Assembly (NCBI RefSeq): GCF_018130145.1
Contig: NZ_JAFCMB010000001.1
Coordinates: 1 to 64,000, forward strand
Reading direction: 5' to 3'
DNA length: 64,000 bases
DNA from: Bradyrhizobium sp. AUGA SZCCT0176
GTDB taxonomy: Bacteria > Pseudomonadota > Alphaproteobacteria > Rhizobiales > Xanthobacteraceae
The notes beneath the pieces were generated by a model. That model was not told where the DNA came from and ran no database searches. It worked only from the letters and a program-made list of their open reading frames with translations. The translations under genes were made by a program, and so were the position numbers. This document shows, piece by piece, positions 45,674-53,992 of the stretch. The number at the start of each line of letters is the position of its first letter. Within the stretch, counting starts at the first letter, position 1.

Positions 45674-47884
45674 CTACAAAAAACTCTGCGGATCGACGTC
45701 GACCTCGAGCTTGAGATTGCCTTTTGTCTTCGGGCCCGCCGCCAGCCATTCGCGCAAATAGTCCGACAAATCGACATTGCGCAGCGATTTCACCAATAGC
45801 CGGAAGCGATAGCGGCCCTTGATCACTGCCAGCGGCGCTTCCGCGGGGCCCAGCACCTGGATGCGCTCGTCGATCGGCGCGATGGCGGCGAGCTTGCGCG
45901 CAAAACCTTCGGCGGTCGGCCGGTCGCCGGCGGAAATGATCAGGCTGGCGAGCCGGCCGAACGGCGGATATCCCGATCGTTCGCGTTGATCAATTTCAGT
46001 GGCATAGAACGCCTCGCGATCGCTTGCGACCAACGCCTTCATCACGGGATGATCGGGCTGATGGGTCTGCAGGTAACCGATGCCGCGGCCCTGGTCGCGC
46101 CCGGCGCGGCCGATCACCTGGTTGAGCAATTGAAACGTCCGCTCGGCCGCGCGCGGATCGCCATTGCTCAGGCCCAAATCTGCATCGACGACACCGACCA
46201 GATTGAGCCGCGGGAAATTATGCCCCTTCGCCACCAGTTGCGTGCCGATGATGATGTCGACGCGGCCCTCGGCGATTTCATTCAGCTCGCTGCGCATGGT
46301 TTCGATCGAGGTGATCAGGTCGCTCGACAGCACCATGGTGCGCGCGTTCGGGAACAACTGCGCGGCCTCCTCCTGCAGGCGTTCGACACCGGGCCCGATG
46401 GCGGCGAGCGATTCCTCGGCTGCGCAGTGCGGACAGATATTCGGGCGCGGCATCGAGAAGCCGCAATGGTGACAGACCAGCCGCTGGCGAAAGCGATGAT
46501 CCACCAGCCAGGCGTCACAGATCGTGCAGGAGAAGCGATGCCCGCAGGCGCGGCACAGCGTCAGCGGTGCGTAGCCGCGGCGATTGAGGAACAACAGCGC
46601 CTGCTCGCGCTTCTCGATCGCCTGCCCGATGTAATCGGCAAGCCGCGGCGAGACGAAGCGGCCGCGCGGCGGCGCTTCGCGGCGCAAGTCGATCGCCTCG
46701 ATATGCGGCATATGCTGGCCGCCGAAACGCGACGGCAGCGCGACGCGCTGATAGCGCCCCTTGCGCGCGTTGACTTCGGTCTCGATCGACGGCGTGGCCG
46801 AGGCCAGGATGATCGGGATTTTCGCGATATGCGCGCGCACCACCGCCATGTCGCGGGCGTGATAATGCGCGCCGTCATCCTGCTTGTAGGCCTGGTCGTG
46901 CTCCTCATCGACGATGATCAGGCCCAAATCGGCATAGGGCAGAAACAATGCCGAGCGCGCGCCGACCACGACCGGCGCTTCGCCGGCTGCGATTGCCGCC
47001 CAGTTGCGAGCACGGGTGCGCGGCGTCAGTTCGGAATGCCACTCCAGAGGACGCACGCCAAAACGCAGCGCGAAGCGATCGAGGAATTGTCCTGTCAGCG
47101 CGATCTCCGGCATCAGGATCAGCGTCTGCTTGCCGCGGCGGATGATTTCGGCGATCGCCTCGAAATAGACTTCGGTCTTGCCCGAGCCGGTGACGCCATC
47201 GAGCAGTGCGGCGTGAAAGCTGCCATTCGCCGCCAGCGCCCGCATCGCGTCCACAGCCGTGCGCTGCTGCCGGGAGAATTCAGGCTGGGCAAACGACGGA
47301 TCGGGCGCCGGCGGCGCCAGCGGCGGCGGCATCGCCTCGATTTGAAGCGTGCCCTCATCGACCAGCCCGTCGATCACGCCCGAACTGACGCCGGCCTCCC
47401 GGGCGGCTTCGGACTTGCCGTGCAGCAGGCCATCCGACAGCACGTCAATCGCCCGCCGTCGCGCCGGCGTCAGGCGCCGCGGCGGCTCACCGACCAGCCG
47501 CACGCCAAGGCGCATCCGTTCGGGGCCGAGATTTTCGCCCATCCGCAAGCTCATGCGCAGCACCATGCCGCGGGCGGAAAGCGTGTAATTGGCGACCCAA
47601 TCGACGAGCGAACGCAGTTCCTCCTTCAACGGCGGCACATCGAGCTTTTCGCCGACATCTTTTAAGCGGTTATGCAGGCGCGGATCGGGATTGGCGTTTT
47701 CCGCCCACACCACCGCCACCACCTCGCGCGGCCCCAGCGGCACGCAGACGACGTCGCCGGGCTTCAGCTCCATGCCGCGCGGCACGCGATACGAATAGGC
47801 CTGATTGAGCGCAACCGGCACCAGCACATCGACGACGCGTGTCGATGAGGCGGAGGAACTGCTGCTGCGCGTCGAATGGTCCAT
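45674..47884 (-). CDS. priA: Primosomal protein N' (PriA helicase)
   Basis: Restarts replication at stalled forks. 736 residues: N-terminal DNA-binding part (15-200), helicase core with Walker A GVTGSGKTEVY (about 231-241) and Walker B DEEHDQ, a zinc-binding insertion with paired cysteines (CRACGHRFSCTICDAW, CHHCGFSMPRPNICPHC) and a C-terminal helicase lobe with IGTQLVAKGHNFPRL. All eight zinc cysteines are seen. It is divergent from xerC across a 160-base gap. Confidence 0.97.
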   Translation of the reverse strand: MDHSTRSSSSSASSTRVVDVLVPVALNQAYSYRVPRGMELKPGDVVCVPLGPREVVAVVWAENANPDPRLHNRLKDVGEKLDVPPLKEELRSLVDWVANYTLSARGMVLRMSLRMGENLGPERMRLGVRLVGEPPRRLTPARRRAIDVLSDGLLHGKSEAAREAGVSSGVIDGLVDEGTLQIEAMPPPLAPPAPDPSFAQPEFSRQQRTAVDAMRALAANGSFHAALLDGVTGSGKTEVYFEAIAEIIRRGKQTLILMPEIALTGQFLDRFALRFGVRPLEWHSELTPRTRARNWAAIAAGEAPVVVGARSALFLPYADLGLIIVDEEHDQAYKQDDGAHYHARDMAVVRAHIAKIPIILASATPSIETEVNARKGRYQRVALPSRFGGQHMPHIEAIDLRREAPPRGRFVSPRLADYIGQAIEKREQALLFLNRRGYAPLTLCRACGHRFSCTICDAWLVDHRFRQRLVCHHCGFSMPRPNICPHCAAEESLAAIGPGVERLQEEAAQLFPNARTMVLSSDLITSIETMRSELNEIAEGRVDIIIGTQLVAKGHNFPRLNLVGVVDADLGLSNGDPRAAERTFQLLNQVIGRAGRDQGRGIGYLQTHQPDHPVMKALVASDREAFYATEIDQRERSGYPPFGRLASLIISAGDRPTAEGFARKLAAIAPIDERIQVLGPAEAPLAVIKGRYRFRLLVKSLRNVDLSDYLREWLAAGPKTKGNLKLEVDVDPQSFL

Positions 47885-48047
47885 CGGGAATCAGGCTTAA
47901 GGGGTGCAGGGACTTAAGTTAAGAGGCGCTCAAGTTAAGGGCGCGCGACGGCGAGGGCCAGTGGCACCGGCGCTGGCGGGGGGGAGTTAGCGAACGGTAA
48001 ACGAAAGAGGTGCGATATAATCAGGAGAATCAGGGCGCCCATAGTCC
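47885..48047. promoter_or_regulatory. Divergent promoter region, priA / xerC
   Basis: 163 bases shared by two divergent starts. It holds repeated TTAAG words (CTTAAGGGG, ACTTAAGTTAAG, TCAAGTTAAGGG between 47895 and 47942) whose meaning is unknown. GATATAAT near 48014 could be the xerC -10 element. Confidence 0.45.
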
Positions 48048-49019
48048 ATGACCAAGCCTGTTCCGTCACCTCAACCGATCGAACTCGATTGCGCCGACGC
48101 GACGCTGGCGCTGGAGATGACGCGCTGGCTGTCGCATCTGCGCGCCGAACGGCGGCTGTCGCCCAAGACGCTGGAGGCCTACGCCCGCGACCTCCGGCAA
48201 TGCCTGATCTTTCTTAGCCAGTACTGGGGCCGAAAAGTTACGATCAAGGGGTTTGCAGCGCTGGAAGCCAGCGACATCAGGGCCTTCATGGCGATGCGCC
48301 GCGCCGACGACATCGGGGGCCGCTCGCTGATGCGGGCGCTGGCGGGGCTGCGCTCGTTCGGACGTTTCCTGGAGCGCGAAGGCAAGGGCAAGGTCGGCGC
48401 GCTCTCGGCGATCCGTGCGCCGAAAATCGGCAAGAGCCTGCCGAAGCCGATCCAGATGGCGGCCGCCAAACGTTTTGCCGATGCCGACGAACGCGCCGGC
48501 GAGGATCGCGATCCCTGGATCTGGGCGCGCGACGCCGCCGTGATGGCGCTGCTGTATGGTTCGGGCCTGCGCATCTCCGAGGCGCTCGGGCTGAAAAAGC
48601 GCGACGTTCCGCTGCCCGGCGAAGGTGACGTCATCATCGTGACCGGCAAGGGCAACAAGACCCGCATGGTGCCGGTGCTGCAAAACGTGCTGGCGCTGAT
48701 CGCCGATTACACCGCCGTCTGCCCGCATCAGCTTAACCCGGAGGGACCGATTTTCGTCGGCGCACGCGGCGGGCCGCTCAGCCCGCGAATCATCCAGCTC
48801 ACCATGGAGCGGCTGCGCGGCGCGCTCGGCCTGCCCGACAGCGCGACGCCGCATGCGCTGCGGCATTCATTTGCTACCCACCTGCTGTCGCGCGGCGGCG
48901 ATCTGCGCGCGATCCAGGAATTGCTCGGCCACGCCTCGCTCTCGACCACGCAGATCTATACCGGCATCGACAGCGAGCGGCTGCTGGAAGTGTACAAGAC
49001 GGCGCATCCGCGCGGCTGA
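48048..49019 (+). CDS. xerC: Tyrosine recombinase XerC
   Basis: A 323-residue recombinase that resolves chromosome dimers at dif with XerD. N-terminal SAM-like core-binding domain (15-120) and catalytic domain (135-310). All catalytic residues are present: R175 (GSGLRISEAL), K201, H269 and R272 (HALRHSFA), H295 (LGHASLS), nucleophile Y304 (TQIYT). Its place next to priA matches other alphaproteobacteria, so a chromosomal XerC rather than a phage integrase. ATG 48048. Confidence 0.93.
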   Translation: MTKPVPSPQPIELDCADATLALEMTRWLSHLRAERRLSPKTLEAYARDLRQCLIFLSQYWGRKVTIKGFAALEASDIRAFMAMRRADDIGGRSLMRALAGLRSFGRFLEREGKGKVGALSAIRAPKIGKSLPKPIQMAAAKRFADADERAGEDRDPWIWARDAAVMALLYGSGLRISEALGLKKRDVPLPGEGDVIIVTGKGNKTRMVPVLQNVLALIADYTAVCPHQLNPEGPIFVGARGGPLSPRIIQLTMERLRGALGLPDSATPHALRHSFATHLLSRGGDLRAIQELLGHASLSTTQIYTGIDSERLLEVYKTAHPRG

Positions 49020-49133
49020 ACGCCGGCCGCGCTCCGACATACTATCGTCACATCGTGCACTTCCCCTGCCCGCCCCTTGCGCTGGCCGGATGGTTCCGGC
49101 AATCGTAAGCAGGTCACCTGGCAGGAGGGAATC

Positions 49134-49724
49134 ATGGGCGCACATGAAAGTATGGAGCATGCGGAGCACGCCGAGCACGCTTCCAGCTCCAACAAGAGAA
49201 TCGCATTGCTGATCGCCGTCATTGCGCTGTTTCTTGCGCTGTCGGAGACCCTCGGCAAGGGCGCGCAGACCGAATCGATCAGCAAGAATGTCGAGGCGTC
49301 GAACCTTTGGGCGTTCTTCCAGGCCAAGAGCATCCGCCGCACCACGGTTCAGGCCACCGCCGAGCACGCCAAGCTGAGCCTCGGGGTCACTACTGATCCG
49401 GCCGCAAAGGCGGCGCTGCAAAAGCAGATCGACGACTGGACCAAGACTGCGGCGCGCTATCGCTCGGAGCCGGAAACCGGCGAGGGCTCGGAAGAGCTCA
49501 TGAAGCGCGCCAAGCAAGCCGAACATTTGCGCGACGAGGCGATGGCCAAGTACCATCACTACGAAGTCGCCTCGGCCGCGTTCCAGATCGGCATCGTGCT
49601 GGCATCGGCGACCATCATCACCGGCATGATCGTGCTGGCCTGGGGTTCCGCCCTGCTCGCCGTGATCGGAATTGGATTCACCTTGATCGGCCTGTTCGCG
49701 CCGCATGCCGTGCATTTGATGTAG
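49134..49724 (+). CDS. DUF4337-family membrane protein
   Basis: A 196-residue protein. A His/Glu-rich start (MGAHESMEHAEHAEHASSS) may bind metal. One membrane helix (21-40), a soluble helical middle part (42-140) and two C-terminal membrane helices (about 145-195, ending HAVHLM) follow. The family is widespread in proteobacteria without a known role. ATG 49134 follows CAGGAGGGA. It is a single gene between xerC and a convergent membrane protein. Confidence 0.85.
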   Translation: MGAHESMEHAEHAEHASSSNKRIALLIAVIALFLALSETLGKGAQTESISKNVEASNLWAFFQAKSIRRTTVQATAEHAKLSLGVTTDPAAKAALQKQIDDWTKTAARYRSEPETGEGSEELMKRAKQAEHLRDEAMAKYHHYEVASAAFQIGIVLASATIITGMIVLAWGSALLAVIGIGFTLIGLFAPHAVHLM

Positions 49725-49781
49725 CGTGCCCGCCTCTCCCATCGGGGGAGGTGAAGCCGATCTCTGTGAGAGTGAGTTCGA

Positions 49782-50309
49782 TTACCGCGCTTCGTGCACG
49801 CGTTTGCGAAAGCGCTGGATCAGCCTCAGCATCCGACCTGACCAGCCCTCGCCGTCGCCGCGCAGCATCTCGGCGATCCGGCGCTTGACCGGCTCGACCA
49901 ATGCAGCTGCCCTGGCGCGCAGCATCATGATGAACTCATAAACCTTTTTGAACCACTGCATCTTCAGCAGCTTCGGCCGCGTCACATCGAAGATGAAGGC
50001 GGTGACGCCGACGCCGACGAACTTGCCGAGAACGATGACGACGATCGCGCTGATCCAATATTCATTCGCCAGCAGCCACAGCCCGACCAGCTTGAGCGGA
50101 AACAGCGGGATCACCGGCACCGCAAATACGATCAACGTCATCGCCGGCGACAGCGTATCGACACGCTCGGACAGCCATCGCTTGAACGCACGGAACGGAA
50201 TCCACGCGACGACGCGCTCGACGATCGGCTCGAGATGATCCCACAGCCATGCTTCGATCAAGAAGATGATCGCAAGCAGAACCCATAACGGCTTAAGTAG
50301 GCGGCGCAT
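49782..50309 (-). CDS. Hypothetical membrane protein at the end of the lpd operon
   Basis: A 175-residue protein with one N-terminal membrane helix (6-25), two more in the middle (about 55-105; LIVFAVPVIPLFPLKLVGLW and ISAIVVIVLGKFVGVGVTAF) and a basic helical C-terminus (RARAAALVEPVKRRIAEML). I recognise no named domain, but similar proteins follow lpd in Bradyrhizobium as I recall. ATG 50309 preferred; an in-frame start at 50351 would overlap the lpd stop. It is 38 bases after lpd and likely co-transcribed. Confidence 0.7.
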   Translation of the reverse strand: MRRLLKPLWVLLAIIFLIEAWLWDHLEPIVERVVAWIPFRAFKRWLSERVDTLSPAMTLIVFAVPVIPLFPLKLVGLWLLANEYWISAIVVIVLGKFVGVGVTAFIFDVTRPKLLKMQWFKKVYEFIMMLRARAAALVEPVKRRIAEMLRGDGEGWSGRMLRLIQRFRKRVHEAR

Positions 50310-50347
50310 CACCTGAAAATCTCGACCCGGCGTGTGCCGGGCATCGA

Positions 50348-51751
50348 TCACATATGGATCGCCCGTTTGCCGACCGCAAGCGCTGCTTCCTTGATGGCCT
50401 CGGAGCGGGTCGGATGCGCGTGGCAGGTTCGTGCCAGATCCTCGGCGGAACCGCCGAATTCCATCAGAACGGCGGCTTCATGGATCATTTCGCCGGCTTC
50501 GCGGCCGATGATGTGCACGCCGAGCACGCGATCGGTCTTCGCATCTGCGAGAATCTTCACAAAGCCGTCCGTGGTCTGGTTGACCTTGGAGCGGCCGTTG
50601 GCAGTGAAGGGGAATTTGCCCGAGGTGTATGCGACGCCCGCCTGCTTCAGCTCTTCCTCGGTCTTGCCGACCGACGACACTTCCGGCGTGGTATACACAA
50701 CGCCTGGGATGACGTCGTAATTCACATGCCCGGCTTGCCCTGCGATGATCTCGGCACACGCCACGCCTTCGTCCTCGGCCTTGTGCGCGAGCATCGGACC
50801 CGCCACCACGTCGCCGATCGCATAGACGCCCTTCACGCTGGTCGAGAAATGCGCATCGATCTCGACGCGGCCGCGATTGTCGAGCGCGATACCGGCCTCC
50901 TTCAGGCCGAGGCCGTCGGTGTAGGGCACGCGGCCGATACAGACCAGCACCACATCGGCTTCGATGGCCTCGGCCGCACCGCCCGCGGCCGGCTCGACCT
51001 TGACCGACAGCGTCTTGCCTGACGTGTCGACGCCGGTGACCTTGGCGCCGAGCTTGAACGCAAAGCCCTGCTTTTCGAGGATGCGCTGGAATTGTTTTGC
51101 CACCTCGCCATCCGTGCCGGGCAGGATGCGGTCGAGAAACTCAACCACCGTGACCTTCGCACCGAGCCGGTGCCACACCGAGCCGAGCTCGAGCCCGATC
51201 ACGCCGGCGCCGACGACCAGCAGATGTGAGGGCACCTTGTCGAACGACAGCGCGCCGGTCGACGACACGATGCGCTTCTCGTCGATCTCGATGCCCTTCA
51301 GCCGCGCGATGTCGGAGCCGGTGGCGATCACGATGTTTCTGGTCTCGACCGTCTGCGCCTTGCCGTCACTGCCGGACACTTCGACCTTGCCGGCACCAAG
51401 AATTTTGCCCGTGCCGCTGATGACGTCGATCTTGTTTTTCTTCATCAGGAACTCGACGCCTTTGACGTTGCCGTCGATGCCCTGCTGCTTGAAGTTCATC
51501 ATCGACGGCAAATCGAGTTTCGGCGCGGAAACGCTGATGCCCATTTTCGCAAAGGAATGCCCGGCTTCCTCGAACATCTCGGACGCGTGCAGCAGCGCCT
51601 TCGACGGCATGCAGCCGACGTTGAGGCAGGTGCCGCCCAGCGTCGCGTTCTTTTCGACTACGGCGACTTTCATGCCGAGTTGCGCGGCGCGCACCGCGCA
51701 GACATATCCGCCCGGACCGGTGCCGATGACGACGAGATCGTAAGAAGCCAT
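50348..51751 (-). CDS. lpdA: Dihydrolipoamide dehydrogenase (E3)
   Basis: A 467-residue flavoprotein reoxidising lipoyl groups of the 2-oxoglutarate dehydrogenase complex. The FAD motif [15 protein letters not shown] is at 10-24, redox cysteines in [13 protein letters not shown] (about 39-51), NAD motif [12 protein letters not shown] and the HxxxxE pair in [11 protein letters not shown] near the C-terminus. It sits at the downstream end of the suc operon, so it is the E3 of OGDH, though it may be shared with other complexes. Confidence 0.97.
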   Translation of the reverse strand: MASYDLVVIGTGPGGYVCAVRAAQLGMKVAVVEKNATLGGTCLNVGCMPSKALLHASEMFEEAGHSFAKMGISVSAPKLDLPSMMNFKQQGIDGNVKGVEFLMKKNKIDVISGTGKILGAGKVEVSGSDGKAQTVETRNIVIATGSDIARLKGIEIDEKRIVSSTGALSFDKVPSHLLVVGAGVIGLELGSVWHRLGAKVTVVEFLDRILPGTDGEVAKQFQRILEKQGFAFKLGAKVTGVDTSGKTLSVKVEPAAGGAAEAIEADVVLVCIGRVPYTDGLGLKEAGIALDNRGRVEIDAHFSTSVKGVYAIGDVVAGPMLAHKAEDEGVACAEIIAGQAGHVNYDVIPGVVYTTPEVSSVGKTEEELKQAGVAYTSGKFPFTANGRSKVNQTTDGFVKILADAKTDRVLGVHIIGREAGEMIHEAAVLMEFGGSAEDLARTCHAHPTRSEAIKEAALAVGKRAIHM

Positions 51752-51787
51752 GATTGAAGTCCCGTAACTGAATTCTATGACAGGGTA

Positions 51788-52549
51788 TTACCGGCCGCCC
51801 GATACATCGAGGATGGCACTGGTGACGTACGAAGCGTCGTCCGACATCAGCCAGACGATGGCATTGGCGATTTCTTCCGCGGTACCGACGCGCTGCATCG
51901 GCACCATGTGCGCAAGACGATGAGCACGATCGGGCTCGCCGCCGGCAGCATGAATTTCGGTATCGATCAGCCCGGGCCGGATCGCGGCGACGCGAATGCC
52001 CTCGCCGGCAACTTCATGGCCAAGACCGACCGTGAACGAATCCACGGCACCCTTCGACGCCGCATAATCGACATAGGTATTGGGCGCACCGAGTCTCGCC
52101 GCGACCGAGGAAAGATTGACGATAACGCCGCCTTTGCCGCCATGCTTGGTCGACATGCGCTTCACGGCTTCGCGCGCGCACAGGATGGACCCGGTAACGT
52201 TGACCGCCATCACGCGCTGGATACGCTCGGCCGACATCTCGTCAACGCGCACGCCGCTCTGACCGACAATACCACCGTTATTGACGAGCGCCCCTAACGT
52301 ACCGAACTGATCGGCCGCCTTGAACAGCGCGAGGATGTCGCTTTCCTCGGCAACGTCGCATTTCACAGCGACAGCCTTGCCGTTCTTGCGCTCGATCTCG
52401 GTGACGACTTCGTTCGCCGCCGCCTCGTTGCTGGCGTAACCGACGACAACCCGAAAGCCACGGGCCGCCGCGGCAAGCGCGGTGGCGCGGCCGATGCCAC
52501 GGCTACCACCGGTGATGACAACGACTTTATCGGTCACATTCGCCCCCAT
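51788..52549 (-). CDS. Short-chain dehydrogenase/reductase
   Basis: A 253-residue classical SDR. Cofactor motif TGGSRGIG (13-20), NNG at about 90 (usual NNAG shortened to NNGG), catalytic Ser in VNLSSVAAR and YxxxK in YVDYAASKG. The Arg/Gly pattern and RVVVGYAS after the second strand favour NADP(H). The substrate is unknown; it resembles sugar or 3-oxoacyl reductases. It lies between sucB and lpd, 55 bases after sucB, an arrangement I also recall from relatives, so it is probably co-expressed with the TCA genes. Confidence 0.87.
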   Translation of the reverse strand: MGANVTDKVVVITGGSRGIGRATALAAAARGFRVVVGYASNEAAANEVVTEIERKNGKAVAVKCDVAEESDILALFKAADQFGTLGALVNNGGIVGQSGVRVDEMSAERIQRVMAVNVTGSILCAREAVKRMSTKHGGKGGVIVNLSSVAARLGAPNTYVDYAASKGAVDSFTVGLGHEVAGEGIRVAAIRPGLIDTEIHAAGGEPDRAHRLAHMVPMQRVGTAEEIANAIVWLMSDDASYVTSAILDVSGGR

Positions 52550-52603
52550 CCATCAATACGCCGCGCCAATACCCGCCGAGCAGCGGGCACTCGGACGCGA
52601 CCA

Positions 52604-53860
52604 TCAGAGATCCAGCACCAGGCGCGCCGGATCTTCCAGGCTCTCCTTGACGCGGACCAGGAAGGTGACCGCTTCCTTGCCGTCGATGACGCGGTGATCG
52701 TAGGACAGCGCCAGATACATCATCGGGCGGATCTCGATCTTGCCGCCGATCGCCATCGGCCGCTCCTGGATCTTGTGCATGCCGAGAATGGCGGATTGCG
52801 GCGCGTTCAGGATCGGCGTCGACATTAGCGAACCATAGATGCCGCCATTGGTGATGGTGAAGGTGCCGCCCTGCATCTCGTCGATCTTGAGCTGGCCGTC
52901 ACGGGCGCGGCGGCCGAAATCGGCGATGCTCTTTTCGATGTCGGAGATCGACTTGTGGTCGCAGTCGCGTACCACAGGCACGACGAGGCCCTTGTCGGTG
53001 CCGACGGCGACGCCGACATGGTAGTAATTCTTGAAGATCAGATCAGTGCCGTCGATCTCGGCATTGACGGCCGGGATGTCCTTGAGCGCCTGCACGCAGG
53101 CCTTGGTGAAGAAGCCCATGAAGCCGAGCTTGGTGCCGTGCTTCTTCTCGAACACGTCCTTGTACTGCGTCCGCATCGCCATGATGTGGCTCATATCGAC
53201 CTCGTTGAAGGTCGTGAGCATCGCCGCGGTGTTCTGCACGTCCTTCAGGCGGCGCGCGATGGTCTGGCGCAGCCGCGTCATCTTCACGCGCTCTTCGCGC
53301 GCGGCATCGTCGGCGGGCGACGGTGCTCGCACCTGCACGGCGGCGGCGGGTTGATTGACCGGAGTCGGCGCGGAAGCGGCCTTCTCGATCGCAGCCAGCA
53401 TGTCGCCCTTGGTGACGCGGCCATCCTTACCGGAGCCAGGCACGGTAGCGGCATCGATGCCGCTTTCGACGGAGAGTTTCCGGACCGACGGCGCCAGCGG
53501 CGCGTCCGCGGGTGCGGCCTTTGGCGCCGCAGCAGGTGCGGCGGCAGCGGCGGGCGGCGGCGCGGCGGGAGCAGCTGCAGCTGCAGAATTCTTGGGCGGC
53601 GCGGCCGCCGGCTTGGCGCCTGCCGCGCCGTCATTGATCTGTCCGAGCAGCGCGCCGACGGCGACGGTTTCGCCGTCCTTGGCGGCGATCTCGCCCAGCA
53701 CGCCCGCTGAAGGCGCCGGGACTTCGATGGTGACCTTGTCGGTCTCGAGCTCCACCAAAGGCTCGTCCACCGCCACAGCGTCGCCGGCCTTCTTGAACCA
53801 GCGGCCAATGGTGGCCTCCGTCACGGACTCGCCGAGCGTCGGAACGCGAATGTCAGTCAT
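52604..53860 (-). CDS. sucB: Dihydrolipoyllysine succinyltransferase, E2 of 2-oxoglutarate dehydrogenase
   Basis: A 418-residue core enzyme. Lipoyl domain 1-78 with K42 in ETDKVTIEV, Ala/Pro linker (80-120 and 165-185), E1/E3-binding domain (about 122-160, [21 protein letters not shown]) and catalytic domain (190-418) with the [10 protein letters not shown] active-site motif. ATG 53860 gives the standard [16 protein letters not shown] start; the open frame continues 24 codons upstream into a repeat. The repeat at 53889-53980 lies between sucA and sucB. Confidence 0.97.
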   Translation of the reverse strand: MTDIRVPTLGESVTEATIGRWFKKAGDAVAVDEPLVELETDKVTIEVPAPSAGVLGEIAAKDGETVAVGALLGQINDGAAGAKPAAAPPKNSAAAAAPAAPPPAAAAAPAAAPKAAPADAPLAPSVRKLSVESGIDAATVPGSGKDGRVTKGDMLAAIEKAASAPTPVNQPAAAVQVRAPSPADDAAREERVKMTRLRQTIARRLKDVQNTAAMLTTFNEVDMSHIMAMRTQYKDVFEKKHGTKLGFMGFFTKACVQALKDIPAVNAEIDGTDLIFKNYYHVGVAVGTDKGLVVPVVRDCDHKSISDIEKSIADFGRRARDGQLKIDEMQGGTFTITNGGIYGSLMSTPILNAPQSAILGMHKIQERPMAIGGKIEIRPMMYLALSYDHRVIDGKEAVTFLVRVKESLEDPARLVLDL

Positions 53861-53888
53861 GTGTGTTTTCCTCAATATATCCTGTGCG

Positions 53889-53980
53889 GTCATCGTTCCG
53901 GGGCGGACGATCCAGCAATCCGTGACGGTCACAATTGACGGCGCGGGTTGCTGGATGCCCCGCTTTCGCGGGGCATGACG
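53889..53980. repeat. Palindromic repeat between sucA and sucB
   Basis: Outer ends GTCATCGTTCCGGGG and GCGGGGCATGACG frame an inner pair TCCAGCAA (about 53910) / TTGCTGGA (about 53948) and a GCCCCGCTTTCGCGGGGC hairpin. It resembles the other palindromes in the window but has its own arms. Within an operon it may influence the sucA/sucB mRNA ratio. Confidence 0.75.
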
Positions 53981-53992
53981 AATTCAAAGTTT

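Noticed and set aside
45986..47665. 559-codon frame antisense to priA
   Set aside because: Shadow of priA, which has all helicase and zinc motifs.
48048..49019. Phage or island integrase
   Set aside because: The tyrosine recombinase is next to priA, has XerC length and motifs, and no phage genes are near; it is the chromosomal XerC.
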